From NCBI RefSeq assembly GCF_000797495.1, contig NZ_JTGN01000006.1, positions 429,449 through 493,448 on the forward strand: DNA of 64,000 bases, written 5' to 3'. A program made the position numbers and the translations under genes. This document shows, piece by piece, positions 24,737 through 33,873 of this stretch. The notes beneath the pieces were generated by a model. It saw nothing but the letters and a program-made list of their open reading frames with translations, did not search any database and had not been told where the DNA came from. This stretch comes from Robinsoniella peoriensis. Its GTDB lineage: Bacteria > Bacillota > Clostridia > Lachnospirales > Lachnospiraceae. Position 1 is the stretch's first letter, and every line of letters starts with the position of its first letter.

Positions 24737-27141
24737 GTAATTTCCGCGGAAATATCGTATGGGATCTTAACCGTTTTAATCTCACATGGAGTAAAATTCA
24801 GTTCCACTTCCCTGTTCATAAAAGGAACCATAAGCGTGGCCATTCCTTTTTGTTTCTTTGTTTCAAAAGCCCGGATAATAATTCCGTCCTGATCTTCAGC
24901 TTCCTTCATAACTACGGCTGCCACATGGTCACTCTTAAGTTCCATGAACGACTGTTTCTGAGGCTGGCTGCCCTGATGAAAAGTTTCTATAACGGTAAAC
25001 GGTTTCTGGTTCAGAGCTGCTGCATGCTCTACAATCTTTGAATCTTTCCAGGTGCCCTCATGAGGCAGCAGCAGATAAGTAAATTCCTGAATACCTTCAT
25101 CTACAAATTTATACTCCATGCCTTCTTCCAGCTGTTTGGGATCATGATGCGCAAATACCGAATTTTTCAATATTGTCAGACACATCTCATCAACATCAAA
25201 AGAATAGCTGTATTTCGCATCATTTGCAATTGCCAGCCCATACATTTTACCTTTTTCAAAATGCTCTCCCGTAAAATCAAACCAGGTCTGTCCCGGCTCT
25301 TCTTCTCCGTTGGCACTCTTTTCAATATAACCATATGGAATCTCATAAGTAGGCTTACGGAAATTAAATCTTACCGGATACTTCACTTTCAGCATCGTCT
25401 GAGGCTCTCTCCAGTCTGCCACTGTCTTTACTTCCACATAGTCCAGGTCTTTGTACAGCCGAAAATCACAAATCACATAGGACTGATTGTATTTATACTT
25501 AATACGCAGTGCTGAACGAACAGGTCCATCCTCCAGCACATGGAGATATACGGCCTTCATATCCCCGATTTCCTTGTCAAATTTGAACTTATTATGAGAC
25601 CAGGTATCGGATTTATCCTCAATCACAGCAAGCCTTCCACCTTCTCGTCTAAGTACCTCAAGGTCAGATTTTTTATCAAACAGCTGCTTCATACATCCGC
25701 TTACCGGATTGAATTCCAGAAAATACCGGTCATTTTCAAGGGTATATTCCGTTACTTTCACATGATCAAATGCCGGCGCTTCCTCTATATTCAGGTACAA
25801 TTTAAATACTTCATAGCCCATACTTTTCAGTTCTGCGGTGAATAAAAGTCTTGACTGCCCATTAACTGCAGCCTCTGACTGTATTCGCTGTGCACGAATT
25901 ACATTTCCCTCACTGTCCGTAAGCTTAAACTGGTCATTATTAAGTCCCCGTACCTCCAGGTCAATCACCATTCTCCCCTGGAAAGGATGTGTATTAAATA
26001 CTACAATGGGCTTCATTGTCACATCTTCTTCAATATTAATATCCCATGATATCGCCTGAATTGCATAATTGAGATTCCTCTGCCCAATCGCCATTGCCTG
26101 TCCATAGAGATAAGACGCATCCTCATAGGCAGACGGAATACTGGTTCCAGCCAGAATATCATGGAACTGATTAAATAGAACCCCTTTCCATGCCGTCTCA
26201 AAATCATCCGGATAAGCCTGGCCTTCTACCTTATTTGCAATCGTACTCCATGCCTCTGCCGCCAGCAGCAGATTTTCAGCCCTGCGGTTTTCACGTTTGA
26301 TTCTGGACATCACACTGTAACACCCACTTGCATGATGCTGAAGATCACCGGTTACCTGATGATATTTTTTCCCATTGCTGCGGATAGTTTCAAAAAACCC
26401 AGACGTTGTCCCCATTTCCATAACCGGCATATCTTCTCTGGCATTCAGTTCATAGATACTCTTTATATTTTCCTTCGTGGGTCCCCCTCCATGATTGCCT
26501 ACACCATAGAACATCATCAGGTTATCTTCCCCATCTTCCAGCTCACATTTTAAACGTTCTGTATATTTCTCCAGATTTTTTCCCCAGGTGCAGTACTCAT
26601 ACGGAATCCGGTAAGCCAGTACCTGAGAACCATCCTCAGACCCCCACCAGAAAGTGCGCCCCGGAAGCCCTTTTTCCAGAGGCATCGGCCTCATAAATAC
26701 ATAATTGTCCATACCGCTTTTCTTAAGGATCTGAGGCAAATTTCCATTATGTCCAAAACTGTCCACATTATATCCAGTGACCGCTGTCTTTCCAAATTTT
26801 TCTTTAAAATATCTTTGTGCATACAATCCCTGTCTTACAAATGATTCACCGGAAGGAATATTACAGTCCGGCTGAATATACCATCCGCCAACAATTTCCC
26901 AGCGCCCTTCTTCTATCCTTTTTTTAATTTCCGCAAACATCCCCGGATTATTCTTTTCTACCCATTCATAAAAAGCTGCTGAACTGCATGTAAAAATAAA
27001 ATTCTCATCTTCCTTCATACGATCAAGCGCCGATTTAAAAGTCGCTTTAACCTCCTGAAACCCTTCCTGCCACTTCCAGAGCCAAACCGGATCCAGATGA
27101 GCATTCCCAATCATATGTAATTTTTTATCCTTTATTCCCAT
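24709..27141 (-). CDS. GH38 alpha-mannosidase (short form)
   Basis: 810 residues, a second GH38 protein. Zinc and catalytic residues are in GNAHLDPVWLWKWQEG near the N-terminus, GWYIQPDCNIPSGESFVRQG and the nucleophile region YNVDSFGHNGNLPQ; GVGNHGGGPTKENI follows. It differs clearly from the long enzyme encoded 3 kb downstream, which suggests different alpha-mannosyl linkages. No signal peptide is present. Its start codon sits directly after a C-type hairpin and the site GAAGGGATAACT. The C-terminus overlaps the 32-bp repeat. Confidence 0.9.
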   Translation of the reverse strand: MGIKDKKLHMIGNAHLDPVWLWKWQEGFQEVKATFKSALDRMKEDENFIFTCSSAAFYEWVEKNNPGMFAEIKKRIEEGRWEIVGGWYIQPDCNIPSGESFVRQGLYAQRYFKEKFGKTAVTGYNVDSFGHNGNLPQILKKSGMDNYVFMRPMPLEKGLPGRTFWWGSEDGSQVLAYRIPYEYCTWGKNLEKYTERLKCELEDGEDNLMMFYGVGNHGGGPTKENIKSIYELNAREDMPVMEMGTTSGFFETIRSNGKKYHQVTGDLQHHASGCYSVMSRIKRENRRAENLLLAAEAWSTIANKVEGQAYPDDFETAWKGVLFNQFHDILAGTSIPSAYEDASYLYGQAMAIGQRNLNYAIQAISWDINIEEDVTMKPIVVFNTHPFQGRMVIDLEVRGLNNDQFKLTDSEGNVIRAQRIQSEAAVNGQSRLLFTAELKSMGYEVFKLYLNIEEAPAFDHVKVTEYTLENDRYFLEFNPVSGCMKQLFDKKSDLEVLRREGGRLAVIEDKSDTWSHNKFKFDKEIGDMKAVYLHVLEDGPVRSALRIKYKYNQSYVICDFRLYKDLDYVEVKTVADWREPQTMLKVKYPVRFNFRKPTYEIPYGYIEKSANGEEEPGQTWFDFTGEHFEKGKMYGLAIANDAKYSYSFDVDEMCLTILKNSVFAHHDPKQLEEGMEYKFVDEGIQEFTYLLLPHEGTWKDSKIVEHAAALNQKPFTVIETFHQGSQPQKQSFMELKSDHVAAVVMKEAEDQDGIIIRAFETKKQKGMATLMVPFMNREVELNFTPCEIKTVKIPYDISAEITEVNMLEYE

Positions 27142-27143
27142 AG

Positions 27144-27265
27144 TTATCCCTTCTGCATATCGCAGGCCTGTCTGCGATACTGCCTTAATAAGTAGTTTGA
27201 AAGTGCTTTTCTTTCACACTTATCCCTTCTGCATATCGCAGGCTTGTCTGCGATACTGCCTCTCT
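27144..27265 (-). repeat. Two tandem C-type hairpins (C4, C5)
   Basis: The ~42-bp sequence running from TTATCCCTTCTGCATATCGC through GCGATACTGCCT occurs twice about 76 bp apart (hairpins at 27159-27178 and 27235-27254). Stem arms are ATCGCAGG and TCTGCGAT, with one G-T pair next to the loop. The left copy provides the region just before the ATG of the GH38 gene. Confidence 0.75.
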
Positions 27266-27278
27266 TCTATATAAAAAT

Positions 27279-28172
27279 TTATGCCTTCCCACTGCTGAAA
27301 AGATAATGATCCATTTTTTCTTCCACCAGCAGGCGTACCGCTTCTCTGGATTTTTCAATCACATCTTCGGGGTAACTATTCAGTTCCTCTTCGGTCATAT
27401 GGCCTTCCCGGCCCACTACTGCCAGCATCTCAAGCTCCAGATCTGTTGCAATATTCACCTTGCTGACTCCACCGGTTGGCATCTGAGCTGCTTTTGCTAC
27501 CATATCACTTGGCACACCTGAACCTCCATGCAGTACCAGCGGAGTATCCGTAAGTTTATTTATTCTTGTGATTCTCATGTAATCAACACTGGGCTGTTTT
27601 ACGGTATATACACCATGTGCCGTTCCAACCGATACTGCCAGGCAGTCTGTCTTGGTCTGTCTGCAGAATTCCTGTGCTTCTTTTGGGTCTGTAAACATCT
27701 CTTCATCGGTATCTGTTTCCACAAAATCCGTCGTACCTATTTTCCCAAGCTCCGCCTCTACCGTAACACCCACCGGATGCGCAATCCCTGCAACTTTCTT
27801 TGTAACAGCCACATTCTCATCAAATTCCAGTTCTGAAGCATCGATCATTACCGAAGAAAATCCATAGTCAATTGCTTCCTGAATCACTGCTATGGTCTTC
27901 GTATGATCTAAATGCAGTGCCACCGGAACTGTCGGCTTCAATTCTTCCATAACACGGTAAAATTCCTCTGTAAATTCAGGAATTCCCACCTTATGACGTA
28001 TAATTTCCTTTTCCGAAAGCTGTACAATTACAGGAGATTTCCGATTTATAGCTGCCTCAATAATCGGCCTGATCAGCTTCGTATAACGTGCAGAAAAGGA
28101 TCCCACCGCATACTGGTTCTCTGTTGCATCTTTTAAAATATCTGTCAAATTCTCTACTCTTTTTATCATCAT
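27279..28172 (-). CDS. Class II ketose-bisphosphate aldolase
   Basis: 297 residues of the fructose/tagatose-bisphosphate aldolase class II family. The metal-site histidine block is VALHLDHTKTIAVIQEA, VEAELGKIGTTDF provides a further ligand region, AVSVGTAHGVYT follows, and LHGGSGVPSDMVAKAA binds phosphate. It cleaves or forms ketose bisphosphates to dihydroxyacetone phosphate plus an aldehyde. FbaA-type fructose, tagatose or another substrate cannot be separated; within this locus an upper catabolic pathway role is inferred. The start is ATG 28172 or 28169, just after hairpin C3. Confidence 0.85.
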   Translation of the reverse strand: MMIKRVENLTDILKDATENQYAVGSFSARYTKLIRPIIEAAINRKSPVIVQLSEKEIIRHKVGIPEFTEEFYRVMEELKPTVPVALHLDHTKTIAVIQEAIDYGFSSVMIDASELEFDENVAVTKKVAGIAHPVGVTVEAELGKIGTTDFVETDTDEEMFTDPKEAQEFCRQTKTDCLAVSVGTAHGVYTVKQPSVDYMRITRINKLTDTPLVLHGGSGVPSDMVAKAAQMPTGGVSKVNIATDLELEMLAVVGREGHMTEEELNSYPEDVIEKSREAVRLLVEEKMDHYLFSSGKA

Positions 28173-28210
28173 TATACCTATTGCATATTGCAGAATTATC
28201 TGCAATACCC
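28173..28210 (-). repeat. C-type hairpin (C3)
   Basis: Perfect 8-bp arms ATTGCAGA and TCTGCAAT (28187-28206) with a 4-base loop, placed 15 bp from the aldolase start codon. The outer base pair nearest the loop is A-T where copy C1 has G-C. Confidence 0.7.
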
Positions 28211-28221
28211 TTTCTCTCCTT

Positions 28222-28403
28222 CTGGAGCGTGTTTGAAAATTACTGGAGCGTGTTTGAAAATGCTTTCTGACAGCTGTGCGTCACACTTTGTTGGCGATTC
28301 GTTCCAATTAAAAGCGCATAGCGGGCTATATAACCTAAATCTGGAGCTAATATACCGCGAAGCAGGGTGTGCAGATAGCAGGAATGAACTTTCAAACAGG
28401 CTC
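28222..28403. repeat. 'A' element, second full copy (A2, inverted)
   Basis: The reverse complement of 28241-28403 aligns over its whole length with 8853-9013, at roughly three quarters identity by eye. The left end is tandemly doubled: TGGAGCGTGTTTGAAAAT occurs at 28222 and again at 28243. The right end GAGCCTGTTTGA (minus strand) encodes the last residues and stop codon of the FGGY kinase. Confidence 0.75.
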
Positions 28404-29900
28404 TTGTGCCAAAGGCATATATTTCTCACTCCATATCCTGCCGTATTCCATACCCCTGTCCAAATCCGGATAATACCAGTCTCTTGTCTGCAGCGGAGCA
28501 TCCAGAAACAGACGGCAGGCATCGGCTCCTTCATTCTTTTTTATATATAAAGCAGCAGCTCCCAGTGCGGTTGCCTCCGAAACGGAAGGGACTTGTATAA
28601 TCTTCCCCAAAACATCTGCCTTGATCTGCATCCAGACCCGGCTGTTAACCGCACCGCCTGCACAACGGACGATTCCGGGGCTTATTCCGTGCCACCGGTA
28701 CAGAAGGTCCAAAATCCACGCGGCCTGATATTGAATACCTTCCATGATACCCTTTAAAATATGTGCGTATGTATGTTCCATCTTCAGCCCGATGAAATTT
28801 GCCCCCGTATCCGGTTTGAAAACAGGTGTCCCCATCCCTGTCAGATATGGAAAATATAATATCTGCGTAGGGTTCATGGGCAGAGATTCCAGCATATCAT
28901 TCATTTCCTTATAGCTAATCTCTTCTTTCTGGGCTGTTTTCCGAAACCATTCTACCGACTGGCCTGCCGAAGGAATATTTCCCATCCAGAAATACCCGCC
29001 GTCTACAAAAGGACCATATATAAATCCACTTCCCTGCTTGAAATCGTCATCTGCCGCCGCCTGTGAGCCGTAATTATCCTTGGGTTTCTGTTTCAATAAA
29101 CCAATATAAGTCTCAGCCGTTCCCAAACTGTTGCATATGTCCTCTTCCCGGTTCTGCAAAAGCGCAAATGCCGCGCACACATGGTCATGGCCTGCAACCG
29201 CTGCCAGGATCTCGTCCTGCTTCCTGCATCCAAGCAATCGCTTTATCTCCTGACTGCGTATAGGAATTGCATTTCCGCTTGGTAATACTTCCGGAAAATT
29301 AAAAAGTTCTAGCTTATATCCCTGTATCCGTTCTTCATCCCAGCATCCATTTCTAATATCATAAACATAAGTTCTGGCTGCAAAGCTGGGATCGGTAACG
29401 AATTCGCCGGTCATTTTCCATGCAATAAAATCACACATGGACAGCCAGACCGCCGTCTTCTGATCGATATGCCTGCTCTGCAATAACCATATGAATTTAT
29501 AAATACCATATTTAAAACTCCCCCGCAAACCAGTGGAAGTAAAATTACGCTCTTCTTCATCGACCGGCTGTTTTGCAAGTCCCACGGTCCGCTTATCAAA
29601 CCAGGGTAATATATCTGTTTCTTCTATACCTGTCCGGCGATTCACGATCAGTCCTGCTTCTGCCATACCGGTAATACTGATCCCTTTCACCTGCCCTTTT
29701 GCAGGTGCACAAAGTCTCGTCATCTGCTCCTTTACTATTCCCCAGATCACATCCGGCCTGTATACATCGCCCCACTGGTCTTTAGACATAGGTGTCACTT
29801 CTTTTTCTATTCCAATGATTCTGCCTGCGTGGTCAAACAACACTGATTTAATATGGGTCGTTCCCATATCTATCCCTATTATCATAGCATTATCTTTCAT
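28392..29900 (-). CDS. FGGY-family carbohydrate kinase
   Basis: 502 residues, the usual length for xylulokinase, gluconokinase and related enzymes. The N-terminal FGGY domain begins IIGIDMGTTHIKSVLFD. The C-terminal domain holds GIMEGIQYQAAWILDLL and CAGGAVNSRVWMQIKADVLG, with ATALGAAALY near the end. It phosphorylates a sugar or sugar alcohol; specificity is not readable. The ATG overlaps the TGA of the racemase-like gene. The final Glu-Pro-Val and TGA come from the terminal repeat of the 'A' element, so the original C-terminus may have been replaced. Confidence 0.88.
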   Translation of the reverse strand: MKDNAMIIGIDMGTTHIKSVLFDHAGRIIGIEKEVTPMSKDQWGDVYRPDVIWGIVKEQMTRLCAPAKGQVKGISITGMAEAGLIVNRRTGIEETDILPWFDKRTVGLAKQPVDEEERNFTSTGLRGSFKYGIYKFIWLLQSRHIDQKTAVWLSMCDFIAWKMTGEFVTDPSFAARTYVYDIRNGCWDEERIQGYKLELFNFPEVLPSGNAIPIRSQEIKRLLGCRKQDEILAAVAGHDHVCAAFALLQNREEDICNSLGTAETYIGLLKQKPKDNYGSQAAADDDFKQGSGFIYGPFVDGGYFWMGNIPSAGQSVEWFRKTAQKEEISYKEMNDMLESLPMNPTQILYFPYLTGMGTPVFKPDTGANFIGLKMEHTYAHILKGIMEGIQYQAAWILDLLYRWHGISPGIVRCAGGAVNSRVWMQIKADVLGKIIQVPSVSEATALGAAALYIKKNEGADACRLFLDAPLQTRDWYYPDLDRGMEYGRIWSEKYMPLAQEPV

Positions 29901-30592
29901 TCTGTTTTATTTTTGCTTCTGTTCGTTTTAACTGTTTGTATATCGCAAATCATACTTTTTAATTTATCAACTCCAAGTGCAGGACTTGTCAGAATCCGAT
30001 TCTGATCCATGTCTTCTTTTGCGGTAACTGCTGATGCCATAGATGCCTGCGCCAACACAATTACATCCACTTCACCAAGATACTCTTCCACCGCATCAGC
30101 AATTTTTCTATCGTGAAGCGCTTTATTTTGAGACATCAGTGCATCATATGCCCCTTCTACCAGAACCGACCGGACGCAGACTGCCTTTCCCGCTTCTCTT
30201 GCTTTACGTTCAATTAAATTAACGGTAGGATTTAGCGTGGTATTTAGCGTGGCAAATACACCTATTTTTTCACCTTCTGATACTGCTTTCTCTGCCATCG
30301 CCTCATCAATCCGAAGCACCGGCACTCCAAGAACCCGATCTGCCTCCTCTGCAAATTCTCCAACTGTAGAGCAGGCGCTTAGAATAATATCCATATCCAT
30401 TTTCTCAAGAACCTTTGCATATTCCAGCCAGCGCCAGCGTACCAGCTCCGTATCTCTTTCGTCAGCCATATCCCTAAGAATAGAATCGTCCAGTATATTA
30501 TAAACTTCAGCATCTTCCATTTTACTTTTGATCTGTGCTGTCAGACTGTCTACGGTAGCTTTTGTTGTATGTATTACACCAATTTTTTTCAT
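29897..30592 (-). CDS. Asp/Glu racemase superfamily protein
   Basis: 231 residues. The first catalytic-cysteine region is IILSACSTVGEFAEEA (Cys74). The second half has the corresponding position in VIVLAQASMASAV, where the second cysteine of true racemases is missing. The family also includes hydantoin racemases and maleate isomerases. Loss of one cysteine argues against ordinary two-base amino-acid racemisation; a one-cysteine isomerase or lyase on a sugar acid is possible. The ATG at 30592 has GGAG six bases upstream; an ATG at 30604 is the alternative. Confidence 0.72.
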   Translation of the reverse strand: MKKIGVIHTTKATVDSLTAQIKSKMEDAEVYNILDDSILRDMADERDTELVRWRWLEYAKVLEKMDMDIILSACSTVGEFAEEADRVLGVPVLRIDEAMAEKAVSEGEKIGVFATLNTTLNPTVNLIERKAREAGKAVCVRSVLVEGAYDALMSQNKALHDRKIADAVEEYLGEVDVIVLAQASMASAVTAKEDMDQNRILTSPALGVDKLKSMICDIQTVKTNRSKNKTE

Positions 30593-30630
30593 TGTAAACT
30601 CCATTTCTGCCTCACTTTCTTATGGCAAGG

Positions 30631-31506
30631 CTATTTAACTGCACCGCCCACATTCATACCTTCAATAAAATAATTCTGGAAACAGAAAAATAGAATTAAG
30701 ATTGGTATCATCGAAAGGAAAGAAACTGCCATCAGATAATTCCACTCTGTGTATCCCTGCCCCTTGAATACCTGAAGCCCCAACTGCAAAGTATACAGTT
30801 TCTGGTCATTTATATACAGCAGAGGTCCCTGGAAATCACTCCATGCTCCTTTGAAAGAAACCAGTGCAATTGTTGCCAGTATAGGTTTAATCAATGGCAT
30901 CATGAGCTTCCCCCAGATATAGAAGTGTCCTGCCCCATCTACTTTTGCAGCTTCCATCAGCTCATTTGGAATAGTACGGTAAAACTGCCGCATCATAAAA
31001 ATGTGAAAAGCATTACCTGTAAAAGCAGGAATGATCAGTGGCAGATACGTGCCAACCCAGCCAATCTTCGAAAAAATAACATAGGTAGGAACCAGGGTAA
31101 CAAAGCCCGGAATCATCATAGTTGCCAATACAATTTTAAATAGCGGTTTTCTTCCCTTAAATTCAATTTTGGCAAATCCATAGGCAACAAAGGAGTTCAC
31201 TAATACATTTCCGATGATGGTAAACAGTACAATTACCAGCGTATTTAATGTATACCTTGTAAATGGTGCCTTCGTCCATGCTATGGCGAAGTTTTCAAAC
31301 ATTGGTACCTGGGGAATCAGTGTTGGCGGATACTGTGCCACTTCCTGAGGGGATTTCAACGCTGTACAGACCATCCAGATGATAGGAAATAATATGATGA
31401 CTGCACCCAGACATAAAATAAAAAACATAAACAAATCGGTTACCCGGTCTCTTTTAAATTTTTGTTTTGAACTACTGCCATTTTTTTCTTTCTGTCTAGT
31501 CATCAT
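30631..31506 (-). CDS. Sugar ABC transporter permease (MalG-like)
   Basis: About 291 residues with six membrane segments. The EAA loop LMEAAKVDGAGHFYIWGKLMMPL is near residues 185-207, and the C-terminus ends FIEGMNVGGAVK, the classic MalG/UgpE-type tail. It partners the permease encoded upstream and the lipoprotein. The start overlaps the previous gene (ATG at 31506 or 31503 after AGGAAGG). Confidence 0.9.
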   Translation of the reverse strand: MMTRQKEKNGSSSKQKFKRDRVTDLFMFFILCLGAVIILFPIIWMVCTALKSPQEVAQYPPTLIPQVPMFENFAIAWTKAPFTRYTLNTLVIVLFTIIGNVLVNSFVAYGFAKIEFKGRKPLFKIVLATMMIPGFVTLVPTYVIFSKIGWVGTYLPLIIPAFTGNAFHIFMMRQFYRTIPNELMEAAKVDGAGHFYIWGKLMMPLIKPILATIALVSFKGAWSDFQGPLLYINDQKLYTLQLGLQVFKGQGYTEWNYLMAVSFLSMIPILILFFCFQNYFIEGMNVGGAVK

Positions 31507-32428
31507 TATCACCTTCCTCGTAATAAACCCATTTTTTAGAACCCTTCTGATTAAATATGGTCAATACCATGATAATCGCAAATAGGAACCAGCACATGGC
31601 ATTGGCATAACCTGTTTTGAAATTCTTAAATGCCTGATTCCACAGATGCACATTATAAAACAAAAGAGAACCTGCGGGATTCCCGGTTCCGTCTCCGGAG
31701 AAGATATAACCTTCCTGGAATATCTGAAATGCTCCGATAATACCGATGGTCAGATTGTAAAAAATAATCGGGGATAACAGGGGTACAGTAATTTTTGTAA
31801 ACCGCTTAAAACCGCTGGCACCATCAATACTTGCTGCCTCGTAATACTCTGTGGGGATACTTTGCAGCCTTGCCAGATATAAAAGCATCTGTCCACCCAA
31901 TCCCCAAAGGTGCATCAGAATGATTGCCGGTTTTGTCCAATTAGGATCTGTAAGCCAGCCCGGACCGGTAATTCCCACAAACTTTAATATTGTATTTACA
32001 AGACCGTTCGCCGGGTCCAGTAATAACATCCAGAGAAAATATGTACCAACCCCTACCATAATAGATGGCAGATAATATATGGTTCGAAACGTCCGAAGAC
32101 CGAATATAGACCGGTTTAATATACATGCAACCACTACCCCTCCGATTGTGACAAGGGGAATATTAATCAGCGCATAAACTACGGTATTTTGCAGACTTTT
32201 CCAAAAAAGCTGATCTTCGAAGAACATTTTTTTATAATTCGTCAACCCGGTAAAGTCCATCTTCATCATATTATAATCGGTAAAACTGGTGATAAAAGAA
32301 AAGATCAGCGGTCCCATAACAAAACAAAGGATTCCAATCAGCCAGGGAAGTATAAAAATATATCCATAAACGCTCTCCCTTGCCTTCATATTCTTAATAC
32401 CCAGCCTACTCAGTAATTTACCAAACAT
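31496..32428 (-). CDS. Sugar ABC transporter permease (MalF/UgpA-like)
   Basis: 310-residue permease with about six membrane segments. The coupling loop EYYEAASIDGASGFKRFTKITVPLL is near residues 205-229. No ATP-binding gene is in the operon; in this class an ATPase shared between systems (MsmX-like) usually powers several transporters, so that is inferred. The site GAAGG precedes the ATG at 32428. Confidence 0.9.
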   Translation of the reverse strand: MFGKLLSRLGIKNMKARESVYGYIFILPWLIGILCFVMGPLIFSFITSFTDYNMMKMDFTGLTNYKKMFFEDQLFWKSLQNTVVYALINIPLVTIGGVVVACILNRSIFGLRTFRTIYYLPSIMVGVGTYFLWMLLLDPANGLVNTILKFVGITGPGWLTDPNWTKPAIILMHLWGLGGQMLLYLARLQSIPTEYYEAASIDGASGFKRFTKITVPLLSPIIFYNLTIGIIGAFQIFQEGYIFSGDGTGNPAGSLLFYNVHLWNQAFKNFKTGYANAMCWFLFAIIMVLTIFNQKGSKKWVYYEEGDNDD

Positions 32429-32451
32429 AAAGCTACCTTCTTTCTTTTTCT

Positions 32452-32485
32452 AAAAATGACTCTTCAAAAATCAAAGAGCCATTTT
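32452..32485 (-). terminator. Hairpin after the binding-protein gene
   Basis: Minus-strand arms AAATGGCTCTT and AAGAGTCATTT (one G-T pair), followed by TTTAG. It lies between the binding-protein gene and the first permease. Such partial terminators or 3' stabilisers commonly keep binding-protein levels higher than permease levels. Confidence 0.6.
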
Positions 32486-32508
32486 AACAATCCACTATAT
32501 TCCAATCA

Positions 32509-33873
32509 TTACTTCAGGAAATCCTGGAATGCCTTTTGTGCATTTGCCAGAGCATCATCGGTACTCTTTACTCCCAGGGTTCCTTCTTCAATCAGTGGAT
32601 TGATGATATCTGTATAACCTTTCATATTGTTTGGTGTAACTGCTGCCTTTGTATCTGATAATGCTTCAGAAATTTTTGCAGTAATCGGATCACTTAAAAA
32701 AGCACTGTCTTTATCAAAATCTGTCCTGGCAGAAAAATCTCCCAGTCTTTCACATAAGAATTCCTGCATATCTTTACTCGTCATAAATTTAATAAATTCA
32801 TAGGAGCCTTCCGGATTTTTTGCTCCTTTTGGTATTTCCAGCACAAATCCACTGCCATTTACCGTGTGCCCATTTCCTTCTTTGTATTCCGGCATCTGCA
32901 TAACCCCGTAATTCAAATCCGGATTTGTCTGCTTTAGAGAGGACACATATGCGCTTGTCTGTAACAGCATAGAAAGTTTTCCGGAAGAAAACGGATCCTG
33001 CATACCAGACTTAAATGCTGCGCTCATTTCATTATATGTACTACTTCCATAATGCTGAGTAAACTCGTCAACCCATTTGAAAACATCCTTATTAATATCG
33101 GTGTCTACAGACGGATTACCACTTTCGTCATACCAGATCTGTCCCTTATTGGCATTACATACCCAGGTATCCAAACCGCCGTTTCCAAGCAATGGAAGAA
33201 ATCCTATCCTGTCATAAGCATCTCCATTCTTCTTTTCCAGTTTGTAAGCAGCTTCTTTTAATTCGTCCCAAGTCTTAGGTGGATTTTCAGGATCTAATCC
33301 CGCCTCCGTAAAATGATCTTTATTATAATAGATCACTCTGGTATCAACAGAGAAGGGTAATGCATAAACACTTCCATCTTCTCCGGTACAGGCATCTAAG
33401 TCTTGTTCAATAAAACTGTCAGCTCCTGTCCCCTCATCTTTTTTCAGAAAATCATCCAGGCTCTCAACCTGTCCCTGCTCTGCACGGAATCGAACTTCCT
33501 CCAAAGTATTTGCCATAATATCGGTAGGATTGCCAGCTGCAATCTGTGCTATATTCTTCGTAAAAACATCTCCCCATGGAAGATTCACATATGTAACTTC
33601 ATATTTTTCCTGTGATTCATTAAACATTTTCACGGCTTCTTCCAGAACCGGTTTTCTTGCTTCTGATCCCCACCAGCCCCAAAACTCTAATTTCTCCCTG
33701 TCACCGCTGTCTGCTGTTTTATCATCACTTTCTTTATTTTCACTTCCGGCCTCCGTTTTTGCACCGGTACTATCTGTTCCTCCTGTATTTTTGTCCCCCG
33801 AACTGCATCCTGCAAGTGTTGACCCCAAAAGTGTTACTGCTAATGCTGCTGCAATTAATTTTTTCATTGCCAT
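32509..33873 (-). CDS. Sugar-binding lipoprotein of ABC transporter
   Basis: 454 residues. The signal peptide ends at lipobox LAGC (Cys23), then a low-complexity Ser/Gly/Asp/Lys-rich linker (24-58) precedes a family-1 solute-binding domain starting LEFWGWWGSEARKPVL. It captures the oligosaccharide imported by the following permeases; from the enzymes downstream a mannose-containing glycan is inferred. AGGAGG lies nine bases before the ATG. It is first in the ~24-kb operon. Confidence 0.91.
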   Translation of the reverse strand: MAMKKLIAAALAVTLLGSTLAGCSSGDKNTGGTDSTGAKTEAGSENKESDDKTADSGDREKLEFWGWWGSEARKPVLEEAVKMFNESQEKYEVTYVNLPWGDVFTKNIAQIAAGNPTDIMANTLEEVRFRAEQGQVESLDDFLKKDEGTGADSFIEQDLDACTGEDGSVYALPFSVDTRVIYYNKDHFTEAGLDPENPPKTWDELKEAAYKLEKKNGDAYDRIGFLPLLGNGGLDTWVCNANKGQIWYDESGNPSVDTDINKDVFKWVDEFTQHYGSSTYNEMSAAFKSGMQDPFSSGKLSMLLQTSAYVSSLKQTNPDLNYGVMQMPEYKEGNGHTVNGSGFVLEIPKGAKNPEGSYEFIKFMTSKDMQEFLCERLGDFSARTDFDKDSAFLSDPITAKISEALSDTKAAVTPNNMKGYTDIINPLIEEGTLGVKSTDDALANAQKAFQDFLK

